Origin: Synechococcus sp. BIOS-E4-1
GTDB taxonomy: Bacteria > Cyanobacteriota > Cyanobacteriia > PCC-6307 > Cyanobiaceae
Direction: 5' to 3'
DNA length: 64,000 nucleotides
Assembly: GCF_014279995.1 (NCBI RefSeq)
Contig: NZ_CP047935.1
Location: 1,385,494-1,449,493, forward strand
Below, piece after piece: positions 1 through 10,252 of this stretch; the first letter of the stretch is position 1, and each line of letters begins with the position of its first letter. The position numbers and the translations under genes are program-made. The notes beneath the pieces were generated by a model. That model ran no database searches. It was given only the letters and a program-made list of their open reading frames with translations, and was not told the DNA's origin.

Positions 1-642
1 TCGGTGCTGGCGGCTGCAGATCAGCTCCAGGCCCTTGGGGCCGAACTGGTGGATGTGAGCTGCCCCCGCTTCAACGATGGCATCGCCACCTATTACGTGA
101 TCGCTCCCTCGGAGGCCTCCGCCAATCTCGCTCGCTACGACGGTGTGAAATACGGCTATCGAGCCGAGGATGCAACATCTCTGGCGGCCATGACGGCCCA
201 AAGTCGTGCGGAGGGTTTCGGCAGTGAGGTGCAACGCCGGATCTTGATCGGCACTTATGCCCTTTCAGCCGGTTATGTCGATGCTTACTACAAAAAAGCT
301 CAGCAGGTGAGAACGCTGATCCGGCGCGATTTTGACTCGGCTTTCGAGTCGGTGGATGTGCTGTTGACACCCACTGCCCCAAGCACGGCGTTCCGCAACG
401 GGGCCCATGCGGATGATCCCCTGGCCATGTATCTCTCGGATCTGCTAACTATCCCGGCCAATCTCGCTGGCCTACCGGCCATCAGTGTCCCCTGTGGTTT
501 CGATGCTGGTGGTCTGCCAATCGGCGTGCAGCTGATCGGCAATGTGCTGGAGGAGCCCCTTCTGCTTCAGGTAGCGCATCAGTACGAGCAGGCTGCGGAG
601 GTGATGAAGTCAAGGCCCGAAGCTGCGCTTGTGCCGGCTTGA
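1..642 (+). CDS. gatA: Asp-tRNA(Asn)/Glu-tRNA(Gln) amidotransferase subunit A, 3-prime part
   Basis: This is the last 213 codons of GatA; the 5-prime part lies before the window. GatA is the glutamine amidase of the GatCAB complex, which converts Glu-tRNA(Gln) (and Asp-tRNA(Asn)) to the amidated form in the cytoplasm. The visible segment is the C-terminal part of the amidase fold, with the conserved run [20 protein letters not shown], the [11 protein letters not shown] segment and the C-terminal [13 protein letters not shown] and LPIGVQLIG blocks typical of GatA. The catalytic Ser-Ser-Lys residues are upstream and not visible. It is followed by dnaE on the same strand after about 90 bases. 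Confidence 0.95.
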   Translation, partial: SVLAAADQLQALGAELVDVSCPRFNDGIATYYVIAPSEASANLARYDGVKYGYRAEDATSLAAMTAQSRAEGFGSEVQRRILIGTYALSAGYVDAYYKKAQQVRTLIRRDFDSAFESVDVLLTPTAPSTAFRNGAHADDPLAMYLSDLLTIPANLAGLPAISVPCGFDAGGLPIGVQLIGNVLEEPLLLQVAHQYEQAAEVMKSRPEAALVPA

Positions 643-731
643 CAGCAACGGTGGAGCCTGGGCGGCACCGCATCTGGTGTTGCCTTGGTTACCTGTGCGC
701 TGCATCTTGCGCATGCGCCTAGGCTGGGTGC

Positions 732-3700
732 ATGGCATTCGTCCCTCTCCACAACCACAGCGACTACAGCCTGCTGGATGGTGCTTCCCAGCTGCCTCAG
801 ATGGTGGAACGCGCCAAGGAGCTGGGAATGCCGGCTCTGGCTCTCACCGATCATGGGGTGATGTACGGCGCTGTTGAGCTGCTCAAGCTCTGCAAGGGCA
901 GTGGTGTGAAGCCGATCATCGGCAACGAGATGTATGTCATCAACGGTTCGATTGATGACCCCCAACCGAAGAAGGAGCGTCGATATCACCTGGTGGTGCT
1001 CGCCAAAAATGCCGTTGGATATCGCAATCTCGTCAAGCTCACCAGCATCAGTCACCTGCGTGGCATGCGTGGCCGCGGAATTTTTTCACGCGCCTGCATT
1101 GATAAGCACCTACTTGCTCAGTATTCCGAGGGTCTGATCGTTGCCACAGCCTGCCTGGGTGGGGAGATTCCCCAGGCCATCATGCGTGAACGACCTGATG
1201 TGGCCCGTGATGTTGCCCGATGGTATCAGAGCGTTTTCGGTGATGACTTCTATCTGGAAATTCAGGATCACGGGTCGCCGGAAGATCGCATCGTCAATGT
1301 GGAGATCGTCAAGATCGCCAGTGAACTGGGCATCAAGGTTGTGGCCACCAACGATGCGCACTACCTCACGCGCAACGATGTGGAGGCCCATGACGCTCTG
1401 CTGTGTGTGCTCACGGGCAAGCTGATCAGCGACGAAAAGCGCCTTCGCTACACCGGTACCGAATACCTCAAATCGGAGGAGGAGATGGGCCATCTCTTCG
1501 CCGATCACCTCGAGCCTGAGGTGGTACAGGAAGCGATTGCCAACACTGTTGCCGTCGCAGAAAAAGTCGAGGACTACGACATCCTGGGTCGCTATCAGAT
1601 GCCCCGTTTTCCGATCCCTGATGGCCATACCCCTGTCACCTATCTGCGAGAAGTCACCGAGCAGGGCCTGCGCGACCGTCTCGACCTGACAGCGACAGAC
1701 ACCATCGAGGCGGTGTACGCGGATCGGATGGTGTACGAACTAAAGATCATGGAACAGATGGGGTTTCCCACCTATTTCCTGGTTGTCTGGGATTACATCC
1801 GTTTTGCTCGCGAACAGAGTATCCCTGTGGGTCCGGGTCGTGGTTCGGCAGCAGGCTCACTGGTGGCCTATGCGCTCGGGATCACCAACATCGATCCGGT
1901 GAGCAACGGCCTGTTGTTTGAGAGGTTTCTCAATCCGGAACGCAAGTCGATGCCTGATATCGACACCGACTTCTGCATTGAGCGCCGCGGCGAGGTGATC
2001 GATTACGTCACCCGACGTTACGGCGATGAAAAGGTGGCTCAGATCATCACCTTCAACCGTATGACTTCAAAGGCCGTGTTGAAGGATGTGGCCCGGGTCC
2101 TGGATATTCCCTACGGTGATGCGGACCGGCTAGCCAAGCTGATCCCCGTGGTGAGGGGCAAGCCCGCCAAACTCAAGGCCATGATCGGCGACGAGTCGCC
2201 GAATCCCGACTTCAAGGAGCGCTACGAGAAGGATCCCACTGTGAAGCGCTGGGTCGACATGGCCATGCGCATCGAAGGAACCAACAAAACCTTTGGCGTC
2301 CATGCCGCTGGCGTGGTCATAGCCGCTGACCCCCTCGATGAACTGGTTCCTCTTCAGCGCAACAACGACGGTCAGGTGATCACCCAGTACTTCATGGAAG
2401 ACGTGGAGTCGATGGGACTGCTGAAGATGGATTTCCTCGGCCTCAAAAACCTCACGATGATCGACAAGACTCTGGAGCTTGTCGAGCAGACCAGTGGTAC
2501 GAGGATCGATCCCGATCAGTTGCCCCCTGAAGATGAGGGGACCTTCGCTCTGCTGGCCCGTGGTGACCTTGAGGGCATCTTCCAGCTTGAGTCCACCGGA
2601 ATGCGTCAGATCGTGCGTGATCTGAAGCCTTCATCTCTGGAAGACATCTCCTCGATCCTGGCTCTCTACCGGCCTGGCCCCCTCGATGCTGGCCTGATTC
2701 CCAAGTTCATCAACCGCAAGCACGGCCGCGAAGCAATCGACTTCGCCCACAGCACCCTGGAACCGATTCTGAGCGAGACCTACGGAATCATGGTGTACCA
2801 GGAGCAGATCATGCGCATCGCGCAGGACCTGGCCGGCTACTCCCTTGGAGAAGCGGATCTGCTGCGTCGGGCCATGGGCAAGAAAAAGGTTTCGGAGATG
2901 CAGAAGCATCGCGGCATCTTCGTGAAGGGAGCAACGGAGCGAGGCGTTGACACCAAGGTCGCCGACGAGTTGTTCGACCAGATGGTGTTGTTTGCCGAGT
3001 ACTGCTTCAACAAGAGCCATTCCACGGCCTATGGAGCGGTGACTTACCAAACCGCCTATCTCAAAGCGCACTATCCAGTGGCTTACATGGCAGCGCTGCT
3101 CACGGTGAATGCCGGAGCCAGCGACAAGGTTCAGCGGTACATCTCCAACTGCAACGCCATGGGCATCGAAGTGATGCCGCCGGATGTGAACGCCTCGGGA
3201 ACCGACTTCACCCCTAAGGACAGCCGCATCCTCTTTGGACTGTCAGCCGTGCGCAATCTTGGTGATGGTGCGATCCGTGCCCTGATTCGCTCCAGGCAAT
3301 CCGATGGAATCTTCCAGTCACTCGCTGATCTCTGTGATCGGGTTCCCTCCAGCGTGCTCAACCGGCGCAGCCTGGAATCGCTGATTCATTGCGGTGCACT
3401 CGACGCACTGGAGCCAGAAGCCAACCGCGCTCAATTGATTGCCGATCTTGATCTCCTGCTCGACTGGGCCGGATCCCGGGCAAGGGACCGTGCCAGCGGT
3501 CAGGGCAATCTCTTTGATCTGATGGCGGCCCCCGCAGAGGATGAAACCGACACCAGCACGGATCTCAGCCTTGCCCCGAAGGCAGCTCCCGTGAAGGACT
3601 ATCACCCCAGCGAAAAACTGAAGCTCGAAAAGGACCTGGTGGGCTTCTATCTTTCCGATCATCCTCTGAAGCAGCTCACAGCACCCGCCCGTCTGCTGGC

Positions 3701-4253
3701 ACCGATCGGACTGGCCAGTCTGGAAGAGCAGGCTGACAAGTCGAAGGTCAGTGCCATCGCCATGGTGAGTGAAATGCGTCAGGTCACCACCCGAAAAGGT
3801 GATCGCATGGCGATTCTTCAGCTTGAGGACCTCACCGGTTCATGTGAAGCCGTGGTGTTCCCGAAAAGTTATGCAAGGCTCTCCGATCACCTCATGGCTG
3901 AGGCCAGATTGCTGGTCTGGGCCGCTGTGGATCGACGCGATGAACGCGTGCAACTGATCGTGGATGACTGCCGCGCAATTGATGATCTGCGTCTGCTTTT
4001 GGTGGAGCTGGATCCTGATCAGGCCTCTGATGTGGCGGTTCAGCACAAACTCAGGGAGTGCCTCCAGGCCCATCGTCCGGATCAGGATGAGCTTGGTGTG
4101 CGCGTTCCCGTGGTGGCTGCCGTGCGCAAAGGCCCCGAGGTGCGTTATGTGCGCCTTGGCCCCCAGTTCTGTGTCAAGGATGTGGCCGCGGCTCAGCAAC
4201 ATCTGCAGAACAGTGCGTTCACCGTCAGCTGCAGCGACCCGTTGATGAGTTGA
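732..4253 (+). CDS. dnaE: DNA polymerase III subunit alpha
   Basis: The catalytic subunit of the replicative DNA polymerase III, 1173 residues, the normal length for cyanobacterial DnaE. The N-terminal PHP domain begins with [15 protein letters not shown] and carries ALTDHG. The family C polymerase core follows, with [16 protein letters not shown] and the catalytic aspartates in PDIDTD (residues 408-413), then [31 protein letters not shown], read as family motifs. The C-terminal part has the helix-hairpin-helix and OB-fold regions ([19 protein letters not shown]). The ATG at 732 directly precedes the PHP domain, so the start is secure. It lies between gatA and the leftward PAM68 gene, a housekeeping context. 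Confidence 0.98.
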   Translation: MAFVPLHNHSDYSLLDGASQLPQMVERAKELGMPALALTDHGVMYGAVELLKLCKGSGVKPIIGNEMYVINGSIDDPQPKKERRYHLVVLAKNAVGYRNLVKLTSISHLRGMRGRGIFSRACIDKHLLAQYSEGLIVATACLGGEIPQAIMRERPDVARDVARWYQSVFGDDFYLEIQDHGSPEDRIVNVEIVKIASELGIKVVATNDAHYLTRNDVEAHDALLCVLTGKLISDEKRLRYTGTEYLKSEEEMGHLFADHLEPEVVQEAIANTVAVAEKVEDYDILGRYQMPRFPIPDGHTPVTYLREVTEQGLRDRLDLTATDTIEAVYADRMVYELKIMEQMGFPTYFLVVWDYIRFAREQSIPVGPGRGSAAGSLVAYALGITNIDPVSNGLLFERFLNPERKSMPDIDTDFCIERRGEVIDYVTRRYGDEKVAQIITFNRMTSKAVLKDVARVLDIPYGDADRLAKLIPVVRGKPAKLKAMIGDESPNPDFKERYEKDPTVKRWVDMAMRIEGTNKTFGVHAAGVVIAADPLDELVPLQRNNDGQVITQYFMEDVESMGLLKMDFLGLKNLTMIDKTLELVEQTSGTRIDPDQLPPEDEGTFALLARGDLEGIFQLESTGMRQIVRDLKPSSLEDISSILALYRPGPLDAGLIPKFINRKHGREAIDFAHSTLEPILSETYGIMVYQEQIMRIAQDLAGYSLGEADLLRRAMGKKKVSEMQKHRGIFVKGATERGVDTKVADELFDQMVLFAEYCFNKSHSTAYGAVTYQTAYLKAHYPVAYMAALLTVNAGASDKVQRYISNCNAMGIEVMPPDVNASGTDFTPKDSRILFGLSAVRNLGDGAIRALIRSRQSDGIFQSLADLCDRVPSSVLNRRSLESLIHCGALDALEPEANRAQLIADLDLLLDWAGSRARDRASGQGNLFDLMAAPAEDETDTSTDLSLAPKAAPVKDYHPSEKLKLEKDLVGFYLSDHPLKQLTAPARLLAPIGLASLEEQADKSKVSAIAMVSEMRQVTTRKGDRMAILQLEDLTGSCEAVVFPKSYARLSDHLMAEARLLVWAAVDRRDERVQLIVDDCRAIDDLRLLLVELDPDQASDVAVQHKLRECLQAHRPDQDELGVRVPVVAAVRKGPEVRYVRLGPQFCVKDVAAAQQHLQNSAFTVSCSDPLMS

Positions 4254-4272
4254 CGCTGAACCGGTGTCCGGA

Positions 4273-4650
4273 TCAGCCCTGCTTCTGGGCTTTCACTGAG
4301 CTGCGCAGACGTTGCAGATTGGGCTTCAGGTGCTCAAGTCCCAGAAGTGATCCAGGCTGGGATTCCCAGCTGGCGGACAGAACCCCGTAGCTCAGGCCGA
4401 CCAGGCCCAACAGAAAGAAGAAGCCCGAGCCCAGCAGGGTGATGCTTGGCGGCACATCGAGAATGCCTCGACTCACCACGAGGTAGCTGATCACAAAGAC
4501 GGCCATTCCCATCAGGGATGGAACCCCTGTGGCAATGGCAACGCGTCGGGCCATTCTGTTGGCCACTTCTCTGGGAATCGCTTGATTACGGGTGGTTTCT
4601 GGAGCTGAACGACGCGGTTCAAAGGGAAGAGGATCGCGCTTTTCAGCCAT
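4273..4650 (-). CDS. PAM68 family protein (DUF3464)
   Basis: A 125-residue membrane protein of the PAM68/DUF3464 family. The plant and Synechocystis members assist photosystem II assembly and chlorophyll delivery to the core antenna proteins. The N terminus is polar and rich in Arg and Pro (RDPLPFEPRRSAPE). Two hydrophobic segments follow at about residues 37-60 and 70-92, joined by the short loop RGILDVPPS. The tail SWESQPGSLLGLEHLKPN is typical of the family. It ends 20 bases from the convergent dnaE stop and lies just downstream of rpsO on the same strand, 26 bases apart, so co-transcription is plausible. Assignment rests on recalled family pattern. Confidence 0.88.
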   Translation of the reverse strand: MAEKRDPLPFEPRRSAPETTRNQAIPREVANRMARRVAIATGVPSLMGMAVFVISYLVVSRGILDVPPSITLLGSGFFFLLGLVGLSYGVLSASWESQPGSLLGLEHLKPNLQRLRSSVKAQKQG

Positions 4651-4676
4651 GGCTCATGCAGATTCCGGGATGCGGC

Positions 4677-4946
4677 TCAACCGCGGATCCCCAGTTTGGC
4701 GATGAGGCTGGTGTAGCGCTGCTCGCTCTTGCCTCTCATATAGCTGAGCAGCCGCTTGCGGCGACCGATCATCTTCAACAACCCCTGACGAGAGGAGTAG
4801 TCGTGGCTGTTCTGCTGGAGGTGGCTGCTGAGCTTCGAAATGCGCTCGCTCAGCATGGCCACCTGAACCTCAGCCGACCCGGTATCGGTGGCATGGGTCT
4901 GGTGGGTGTTGATCAGCTGCTGCTTTTCGGTGGTATCGAGCGACAT
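4677..4946 (-). CDS. rpsO: 30S ribosomal protein S15
   Basis: S15, 89 residues, binds the central domain of 16S rRNA early in small-subunit assembly. The sequence has the family signature [44 protein letters not shown] and ends [12 protein letters not shown]. The start chosen is the ATG giving [12 protein letters not shown]. An upstream in-frame start would add nine residues (MLCQGQKPR) that no S15 has. Transcribed leftward between ruvA and the PAM68 gene. Confidence 0.97.
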   Translation of the reverse strand: MSLDTTEKQQLINTHQTHATDTGSAEVQVAMLSERISKLSSHLQQNSHDYSSRQGLLKMIGRRKRLLSYMRGKSEQRYTSLIAKLGIRG

Positions 4947-5001
4947 GCGCGGCTTCTGGCCCTGACAGAGCAAAGAACCAACTTACCTTCCCGCGGTCCC
5001 C

Positions 5002-5649
5002 TCAGGCCGATTCGCTGAGCCAACGCAAACTGGCGCGCAGCCATCCTTCACTGTCGTTGTCTTCAGGCACCTCGGAACTGCCGGCAACAGCCCGCATGGC
5101 CCGTCGAATCTCGAGGTCCTCATAACCGAGAGTCTCGAGGGTGAGTTGCAGCTCTTGGAGTGAATCAGGCTGAATCGGGAGGGCTTTCACGTCGCTGCGG
5201 TCCACGATGGACAGTGATGCCTCGTTGGCCTCGGGTGCCCAGGATCCAAGGCGATCGCGCAGTTCCACAGCGATCCGCTCGGCGGTGCGCTTGCCGACTC
5301 CCTGTGCCTGGGTCAGCCGCTTCAGGTCCCCTTCAATGATCGCCATCACCAGTTCCGGCGCTGAGCAGCAATCGAGCAGGGAGAGGGCCATCTGGGGGCC
5401 TACGCCATTCACTGCAATCAGGGTTCGAAACAGATCTCGATCCCTTTGCTGTGGAAATCCATAGAGGGTTGAACCGTCGTCTCGCTGAACCTGATGGATC
5501 CAGACCGTGCAGTTGTCACCTGTTTGAGCCTCCTGGTCGCGTCTGGTCAGCTGCACCTCATAACCGACCCCTGAACAGGCGATGACAACACCCCTGCGGC
5601 CTCCCTGCTCCCAGGTCTGGATCCTTTCACCCTGAAGCCAGCCGATCAT
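5002..5649 (-). CDS. ruvA: Holliday junction branch migration protein RuvA
   Basis: RuvA tetramers bind the Holliday junction and load the RuvB motor. The protein has 215 residues. The N-terminal OB fold begins MIGWLQGERIQTWEQGGRRGVVI. The middle part holds two helix-hairpin-helix motifs, visible as VNGVGPQMALSLL and AQGVGKRTAERIAVELRD. The C-terminal three-helix domain that contacts RuvB spans about residues 160-215 (LQELQLTLETLGYEDLEIRRAM). Its stop is 55 bases upstream of the rpsO start on the same strand. Confidence 0.97.
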   Translation of the reverse strand: MIGWLQGERIQTWEQGGRRGVVIACSGVGYEVQLTRRDQEAQTGDNCTVWIHQVQRDDGSTLYGFPQQRDRDLFRTLIAVNGVGPQMALSLLDCCSAPELVMAIIEGDLKRLTQAQGVGKRTAERIAVELRDRLGSWAPEANEASLSIVDRSDVKALPIQPDSLQELQLTLETLGYEDLEIRRAMRAVAGSSEVPEDNDSEGWLRASLRWLSESA

Positions 5650-5833
5650 GAAACGCTCCTGTCCTTTGAATACTGATCGATTCCAATCATGCCGCTAAAA
5701 GCTCAATTCAGGGCAGAACAGTTTGATTTAGAGCGTTGATCAATGCCTGGCAGCCTTGCAGAGTAGGGGTGTCGATTTCGCTTGCTTGGTAGGTTGAAAA
5801 CTGTTGCCAAATACCGCTTCTGCAAACCTGGCT

Positions 5834-5992
5834 TCAGGCGGGCTGATTCTGTTCGGATTGCTCCAGGTCCTTAAGGCTGCGCAGGTAGCGCCGGCGTTGA
5901 GGGGATTCATACCCAGTCCAGGAATCGCGATGGGCTTGCCCCGATTTGTTTGGAATCCTTTTCGTCCCTGAACTTTTGAAGTGTCTGTTCAT
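5834..5992 (-). CDS. small basic hypothetical protein
   Basis: A 52-residue basic, hydrophilic protein, MNRHFKSSGTKRIPNKSGQ at the N terminus and RRRYLRSLKDLEQSEQ near the C terminus. An upstream in-frame ATG at 6016 would add MNCINNEA, but the chosen start gives the more natural Lys/Arg-rich N terminus. There is no membrane segment and no motif I recognise. It lies alone between ruvA and an uncertain leftward gene. The compositional regularity supports coding, but function is unknown. Confidence 0.5.
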   Translation of the reverse strand: MNRHFKSSGTKRIPNKSGQAHRDSWTGYESPQRRRYLRSLKDLEQSEQNQPA

Positions 5993-6320
5993 GGCTTCGT
6001 TATTGATGCAGTTCAATTGTGAATCTCTGGAAGTTTAATAATGTTCCATATGTTTTCATGAGTTGTCTGCTTAAACGGTATCAAGCATTGCTAAAAAATC
6101 GCATTGATCGTGTTTTGTGCTGTTATTGACATCTTTATATGTGACTATGCGTTGTGAACTGGCGTTCTGCCAATCTTGCTGATGGTGGTGTCTTCAGATT
6201 GTCAGTTTCGCCCTATTTGATCATCTTTTCTTGGGTCTGCATCGTTGATCTTCAATGCCGCAGGCTGATTTTCAGCGACTTTATGCGTTGGAGCGAATCA
6301 GCCGCTTCGTGCTCCGATTG

Positions 6321-6716
6321 TCATTGTCCGCCGCCAGCGCGATCATGAAACACTGTCGTGCTCAGCCCCTGATCAGCTTCACCGCTTAGGCACAGCTGCT
6401 GAATCAGTGACGTGATCTCTGCCTCCACGGAGAACATTTCATTGACCAGATCCCCGATGACGTTCCAGATCTGTAGCGGTGGTTCAAAGTTGTTGCGTTC
6501 AACGGTCTGATCTTTGGAGATCCGATCAACTGCATGCCGTGCAGCCTGGTTCTGCATCGGTTGGCTTTGCTGATGCAGCTTCAGGGTCACGCCGGCATCC
6601 GCGTCGCGTTGGCCAAACCAGGTGACGGTCGTGAAGGATCCAGCAGCCCATGGGCTTTCCATCCTGGGTTGAGCCTGTATCAGGTCCATCAGTTGCTGTG
6701 ACATCGGCTCGTCCAT
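6321..6716 (-). CDS. hypothetical protein
   Basis: An open frame of 131 codons on the minus strand. The protein is soluble and mildly acidic, with Gln-rich stretches (LKLHQQSQPMQNQAARHAV) and a helical C-terminal half (NVIGDLVNEMFSVEAEITSLIQQLC). Start choice is open: ATG at 6716 or MSQQLMDLIQ four codons in. No family was recognised and no partner gene adjoins it. Confidence 0.5.
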   Translation of the reverse strand: MDEPMSQQLMDLIQAQPRMESPWAAGSFTTVTWFGQRDADAGVTLKLHQQSQPMQNQAARHAVDRISKDQTVERNNFEPPLQIWNVIGDLVNEMFSVEAEITSLIQQLCLSGEADQGLSTTVFHDRAGGGQ

Positions 6717-7276
6717 TCACAGTGTGCTCGCCTAAGCCTCTTGAAACAACGTGATTCCTTGAGCCACCGGCGGCTTAGTCAGCTTCTGCGCCGACGGCAT
6801 GATTGTTTTGTTATGGATTATTTCTTGGCGCTCAGAAATGTCTCAAAGTTGAACATCGGTCCTGAATTGTCTGCAAGTGAGAATCATCGCCAAGTGGTGT
6901 TTGTTTGCTTTTGAGAATCATCTTCAGCAGCAAATGGCCTGCCCTGCTTGTCGTCGAATAACGATTGCTGTTCACCCGGTGTTCTGACTGCTCTGCTCTC
7001 ATGACAATGGTCTAGGGCTGGGGAGCGAGCGTTGCAGATTGTTTTTCAAGTCGCTGACCGTACCTTCTAGGGCGGCTCTCCTCACTTCACGTTGGCCTGA
7101 AGCTGGAGTACAAAGAATCACCTGGTTGTGAACTCTTTGAATAACACAACCCCTCTATATCGTTTGGCATCAAGCTCCCTGCTCCGCTTTATTCAGCCAA
7201 TCCTGGCTGGAGAACCTGGAGCTTTAGCTCTGGTCGACGATGTTGATCGCTTCCACGTTTTTATTTGTGGCTGAAT
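6717..7276. other. intergenic region without a supported gene
   Basis: About 560 bases between a leftward hypothetical gene and a rightward small secreted-protein gene. I see no convincing reading frame, RNA gene or terminator. The sequence is AT-rich near 6800-6960. Regulatory sites for the two divergent neighbours would be expected here, but none can be named. Confidence 0.5.
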
Positions 7277-7456
7277 ATGAAATTATTTGCTTCTCTTGCT
7301 GCCCTAGTTCTGATGGCTTTCCCTTTGAAATCGGATGCGCGCCCGTTGGTTGGTGATCTGATGGCAGAAAAGCTGTATTACGCAGAGGGGCGTCAGCATC
7401 CGGGTCATCCTCTGCATGGCTCTCACGAAGGTCTTTGGGCAGGTTCAGAGCGTTGA
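7277..7456 (+). CDS. small secreted hypothetical protein
   Basis: A 59-residue protein starting at the ATG that gives MKLFASLAALVLMAFPLKSD. This N terminus is a standard Sec signal peptide with probable cleavage after SDA (about residue 21). The mature part of about 38 residues contains AEKLYYAEGRQHPGHPLHGSHEG, which is His-rich and might bind metal; that is inference only. A TTG start four codons upstream is possible but less natural. Confidence 0.55.
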   Translation: MKLFASLAALVLMAFPLKSDARPLVGDLMAEKLYYAEGRQHPGHPLHGSHEGLWAGSER

Positions 7457-7592
7457 TCTTTTGAATGACGTCGTCTTTGAATGACTTGTTTGATCAATCC
7501 ACAGAAGAATCTATTCCCTGCTTAGTCTTTGTAGCTTTCGTCACCTGATTGGTGCTTATCCTGTGAGATCGTGGGTGATTGATTTCTGACAC

Positions 7593-7955
7593 ATGGCAAA
7601 GTTACGACTTGGCCTTTATGGGGCTACTGCACTTGCTGGTATTGCGTGGCCCTGGTATTGCATTTATCAGTTCATTCAAGAAACAGAAGCCCTAGGCCTG
7701 ACAGACCCAATTGAAATCGTTAATTTGTTTTCGCAGGGAGTCTGGGCCAATGCCTCTGCAGGTTTTATTGCTGCAGATCTCACACTTGTGCTGATTGCGT
7801 CGTTTGTGTTTTACGCGGCTGAAGGTATTCGCTTAAAAATGAAGTTCTGGTATCTCTATATTGCAGTTACCTTTGCTATTTCCTTTGCTTTTTCGTTTGG
7901 TCTTTTCATGTTCAACAGGGAGCGGAACATGGCTGCTGCCTCAGCGAGCGACTAG
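7593..7955 (+). CDS. DUF2834 domain-containing membrane protein
   Basis: A 120-residue integral membrane protein with three hydrophobic segments at about residues 8-27, 55-78 and 85-108. The motifs WPWYCIYQFI near the N terminus, NASAGFIAADL in the middle and a basic C terminus match the DUF2834 family, whose function is unknown. It starts at the ATG at 7593. The gene stands alone on the plus strand. Confidence 0.72.
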   Translation: MAKLRLGLYGATALAGIAWPWYCIYQFIQETEALGLTDPIEIVNLFSQGVWANASAGFIAADLTLVLIASFVFYAAEGIRLKMKFWYLYIAVTFAISFAFSFGLFMFNRERNMAAASASD

Positions 7956-8074
7956 TTGTTGAGCGTCACGAAAGCGGGGCCATGTTCTCTTCAGGCAGAA
8001 GAGTGTGGCTCCAGCATTCCTGCTGCCACTAGCCTGGAGTGGTTCTTCCAGGGTGATCACTCCAGACACCAGCA

Positions 8075-8584
8075 ATGATTGGCATCCAGTTCAGCGAGAT
8101 TGCAGATTTCAGCGCGTCTGATCGTTCACGACGTTTTGCAGTGATTCAATCTCTATGCCGCACGCAGAGATGGCTTCTGAACATGGTGCTGGCATGTCTG
8201 ATCTGCCTCGGGCTGAGCTCCTGTTCACTTGGCGATCGCCCTCCGCGTGGTGTGATTCTCAGCGCCCTGGGTCAGCAGATTCAGCTCACCCAGAGTGCGA
8301 TCGCCCAGTCGCTGGACCTCGAGGCATCTGGGGCTCCAGAGGTGACCAGGGTCCGTCTTGAGGAGCAGGAGAGTTTGAGCATTGGTGATCAGAAAGGTGT
8401 GCATCTGATTGGACGCTTCGATTGGCGATTGTCCGGAGATGCGGTCAAGGTCGATAGTCCCTTCGAGCTGTTTCTCGAGCGGGGTGAACGCGGCCAGAGC
8501 TGGCGACTGGCTTTGCCGAGTGGATCCGATGACGGCAGTTCCCAGACTTGGATCACTTACCCGCTGGCCATTGATCCAGCCTGA
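8075..8584 (+). CDS. putative lipoprotein
   Basis: A 169-residue protein with an internal hydrophobic stretch ending in a lipobox-like LSSC (MVLACLICLGLSSCSLGD). If the lipobox is used, the natural start may be nearer the signal than 8075, for example the ATG encoding MVLACLIC. The mature domain (VRLEEQESLSIGDQKGVHLI, then GRFDWRLSGDAVKVDSPFEL) looks like a small beta-rich fold. No family was recognised. The 3-prime end overlaps the convergent EamA gene by 28 bases. Confidence 0.65.
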   Translation: MIGIQFSEIADFSASDRSRRFAVIQSLCRTQRWLLNMVLACLICLGLSSCSLGDRPPRGVILSALGQQIQLTQSAIAQSLDLEASGAPEVTRVRLEEQESLSIGDQKGVHLIGRFDWRLSGDAVKVDSPFELFLERGERGQSWRLALPSGSDDGSSQTWITYPLAIDPA

Positions 8585-9477
8585 CGTTGTTTGGCACTGA
8601 GGCTGATCAGCGTGGCGCCAAGCACGCAAAGGGCACCGACGATGACGGTACCTGTCACCGGTTCAGCAAAGATCAATACACCCCAGAGGGTTGCGAACAC
8701 CACCTGCACGTAATTGATCGAAGTTGCGCGCGCCGCTGGCAGAGCCGCCAGCCCCTCGGTGAGCCAAACCTGCCCAATCTGCGTGAGCAGACCGACTCCC
8801 ACCAACCACAGCCAGTCGCTTCCTGTTGGCAGCACCACCTTGTTCACCAGTAACGGCAATGTCGCCGGTACGGACACGAGCGGGAAGTAGAACACGATCA
8901 CCAGAGGGTGCTCCCGCACAGACAGTTGGCGCACGCTCACGTAAGCCAGAGCGGTTAGCAGGGCTCCACCAAGTCCGATCAGTGCCGAGAGAGGCGGAAG
9001 CCCTGCCATCGTCTGTCCTGCCCATTCAGGCTGCACGACAAGCAGAACGCCGAACAGTCCCAGCACGACCGCCAGGCTGATGCGCTTGCGTACCGGTTCC
9101 CGCAGCAAGGCCCAGGCGCAAACCGTTGTGAGGGTCGGGTAGGTGTACTGAAGAAGGGTGGCTGCGGCCAGGGGCAGGCTGGAAATGGCCTGGAAAAACA
9201 TCAACAGCGCGCCAGTACCGAGCACACCTCTCACCAGCAGTAATCCCCTCTGGTGGCCCCAGGGCGACACTCCCAGTCGTGACAGCATGGTGAGCGTGAT
9301 CACGAGGCTGATCAGCGATCGAATCAGCACGACCTCAGCGACTGGCAAGCGACCTCCAAGGTGCTTGACGCAAACGGTCATCAGGCTGAAGGCCAATGCC
9401 GCTCCTACCAGACTCAGGCAGGCCTTCCATTCCTCAGGGGACTGCGATCCGCGGATGGTTGTCAGCAGGCCTCGCAT
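8557..9477 (-). CDS. EamA/DMT family transporter
   Basis: A 306-residue inner-membrane protein of the drug/metabolite transporter superfamily, with ten predicted hydrophobic segments arranged as two five-helix EamA repeats. The first repeat shows LVGAALAFSLMTVCVKHLGG and PLAAATLLQYTYPTLTTVCAW. The second shows ALAYVSVRQL and LPAARATSINYVQVVFATLWG, followed by IFAEPVTG, a typical EamA block. The substrate cannot be inferred. It is convergent with the lipoprotein gene and lies 81 bases downstream of devA on the same strand. Confidence 0.88.
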   Translation of the reverse strand: MRGLLTTIRGSQSPEEWKACLSLVGAALAFSLMTVCVKHLGGRLPVAEVVLIRSLISLVITLTMLSRLGVSPWGHQRGLLLVRGVLGTGALLMFFQAISSLPLAAATLLQYTYPTLTTVCAWALLREPVRKRISLAVVLGLFGVLLVVQPEWAGQTMAGLPPLSALIGLGGALLTALAYVSVRQLSVREHPLVIVFYFPLVSVPATLPLLVNKVVLPTGSDWLWLVGVGLLTQIGQVWLTEGLAALPAARATSINYVQVVFATLWGVLIFAEPVTGTVIVGALCVLGATLISLSAKQRQAGSMASG

Positions 9478-9557
9478 TCAACGGTCTGCACGCTAATTCT
9501 CAACGATGCCACTGACGCGGTTCCTCGATGAGCCTGGCTGGTGACATCAGGAAGGCC

Positions 9558-10250
9558 TCATTCCACCAGCGAGCCCTGTTCGAGTTTCACGATCCGATCA
9601 GCGATGTCGAGAATTTTGTTGTCGTGGGTCACCATCACGATTGCGGTCTTGGTGTCACGGGCCAGGGCCCTGAACAAATCCACCACATCGCGACCGGAGT
9701 CCTTGTCGAGAGCGGCGGTGGGTTCATCGGCGAGCAGCAGCTGGGGTGAAGCGGCAAGTGCTCTGGCAATCGCAACGCGTTGCTTCTGCCCACCCGAGAG
9801 TTTTGAAGGGAAGTACTCGCGGCGTTCCCCAAGGCCCACCCGCTCAAGCATCTCGTTGCAGCGATCGTTCATGGCCGCCTGGCCTCGCTCCAGCCATTCA
9901 GGGACTACCTCCAATCCAAGCCGGACGTTCTGTTGAGAGTTGAGATACGGCATCAGGTTGTGAGCCTGAAAAATAAAACCCACTTTGCGGCGCAGTCTTG
10001 TGAGATTGGTCTTCGATGCTTCCCGTAATTCTTCGTTGAAGATTCGCAGACTGCCATCCTGCGCCGAGCGCAGTCCGCCAACCATTGTTAGCAACGTTGT
10101 TTTGCCGGATCCGGAAGGCCCCAGCAGAATTGTGATCTCTCCTGGTTGAACCGTGAGATTGATTGACCGCAAAACTTGTTTGCGTTGATCTCCATCTCCG
10201 AACCAGTGATTCAAATTCCTGATTTCAACCAATGGCTTTTGCTCACTCAT
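9558..10250 (-). CDS. devA: DevA family ABC exporter ATP-binding protein
   Basis: A 230-residue ATPase of the MacB/DevA type. It has Walker A GPSGSGKTT (residues 44-52), the LSGGQKQRVAIARAL signature, Walker B LLLADEPTAALD and the switch His in VTHD. In the DevBCA systems of cyanobacteria this subunit powers export through DevB and DevC, in heterocyst formers exporting glycolipids. Unicellular picocyanobacteria carry homologues of unknown substrate. It is the last gene of a leftward devB-devC-devA operon, two bases after devC. Confidence 0.93.
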   Translation of the reverse strand: MSEQKPLVEIRNLNHWFGDGDQRKQVLRSINLTVQPGEITILLGPSGSGKTTLLTMVGGLRSAQDGSLRIFNEELREASKTNLTRLRRKVGFIFQAHNLMPYLNSQQNVRLGLEVVPEWLERGQAAMNDRCNEMLERVGLGERREYFPSKLSGGQKQRVAIARALAASPQLLLADEPTAALDKDSGRDVVDLFRALARDTKTAIVMVTHDNKILDIADRIVKLEQGSLVE

Positions 10251-10252
10251 GA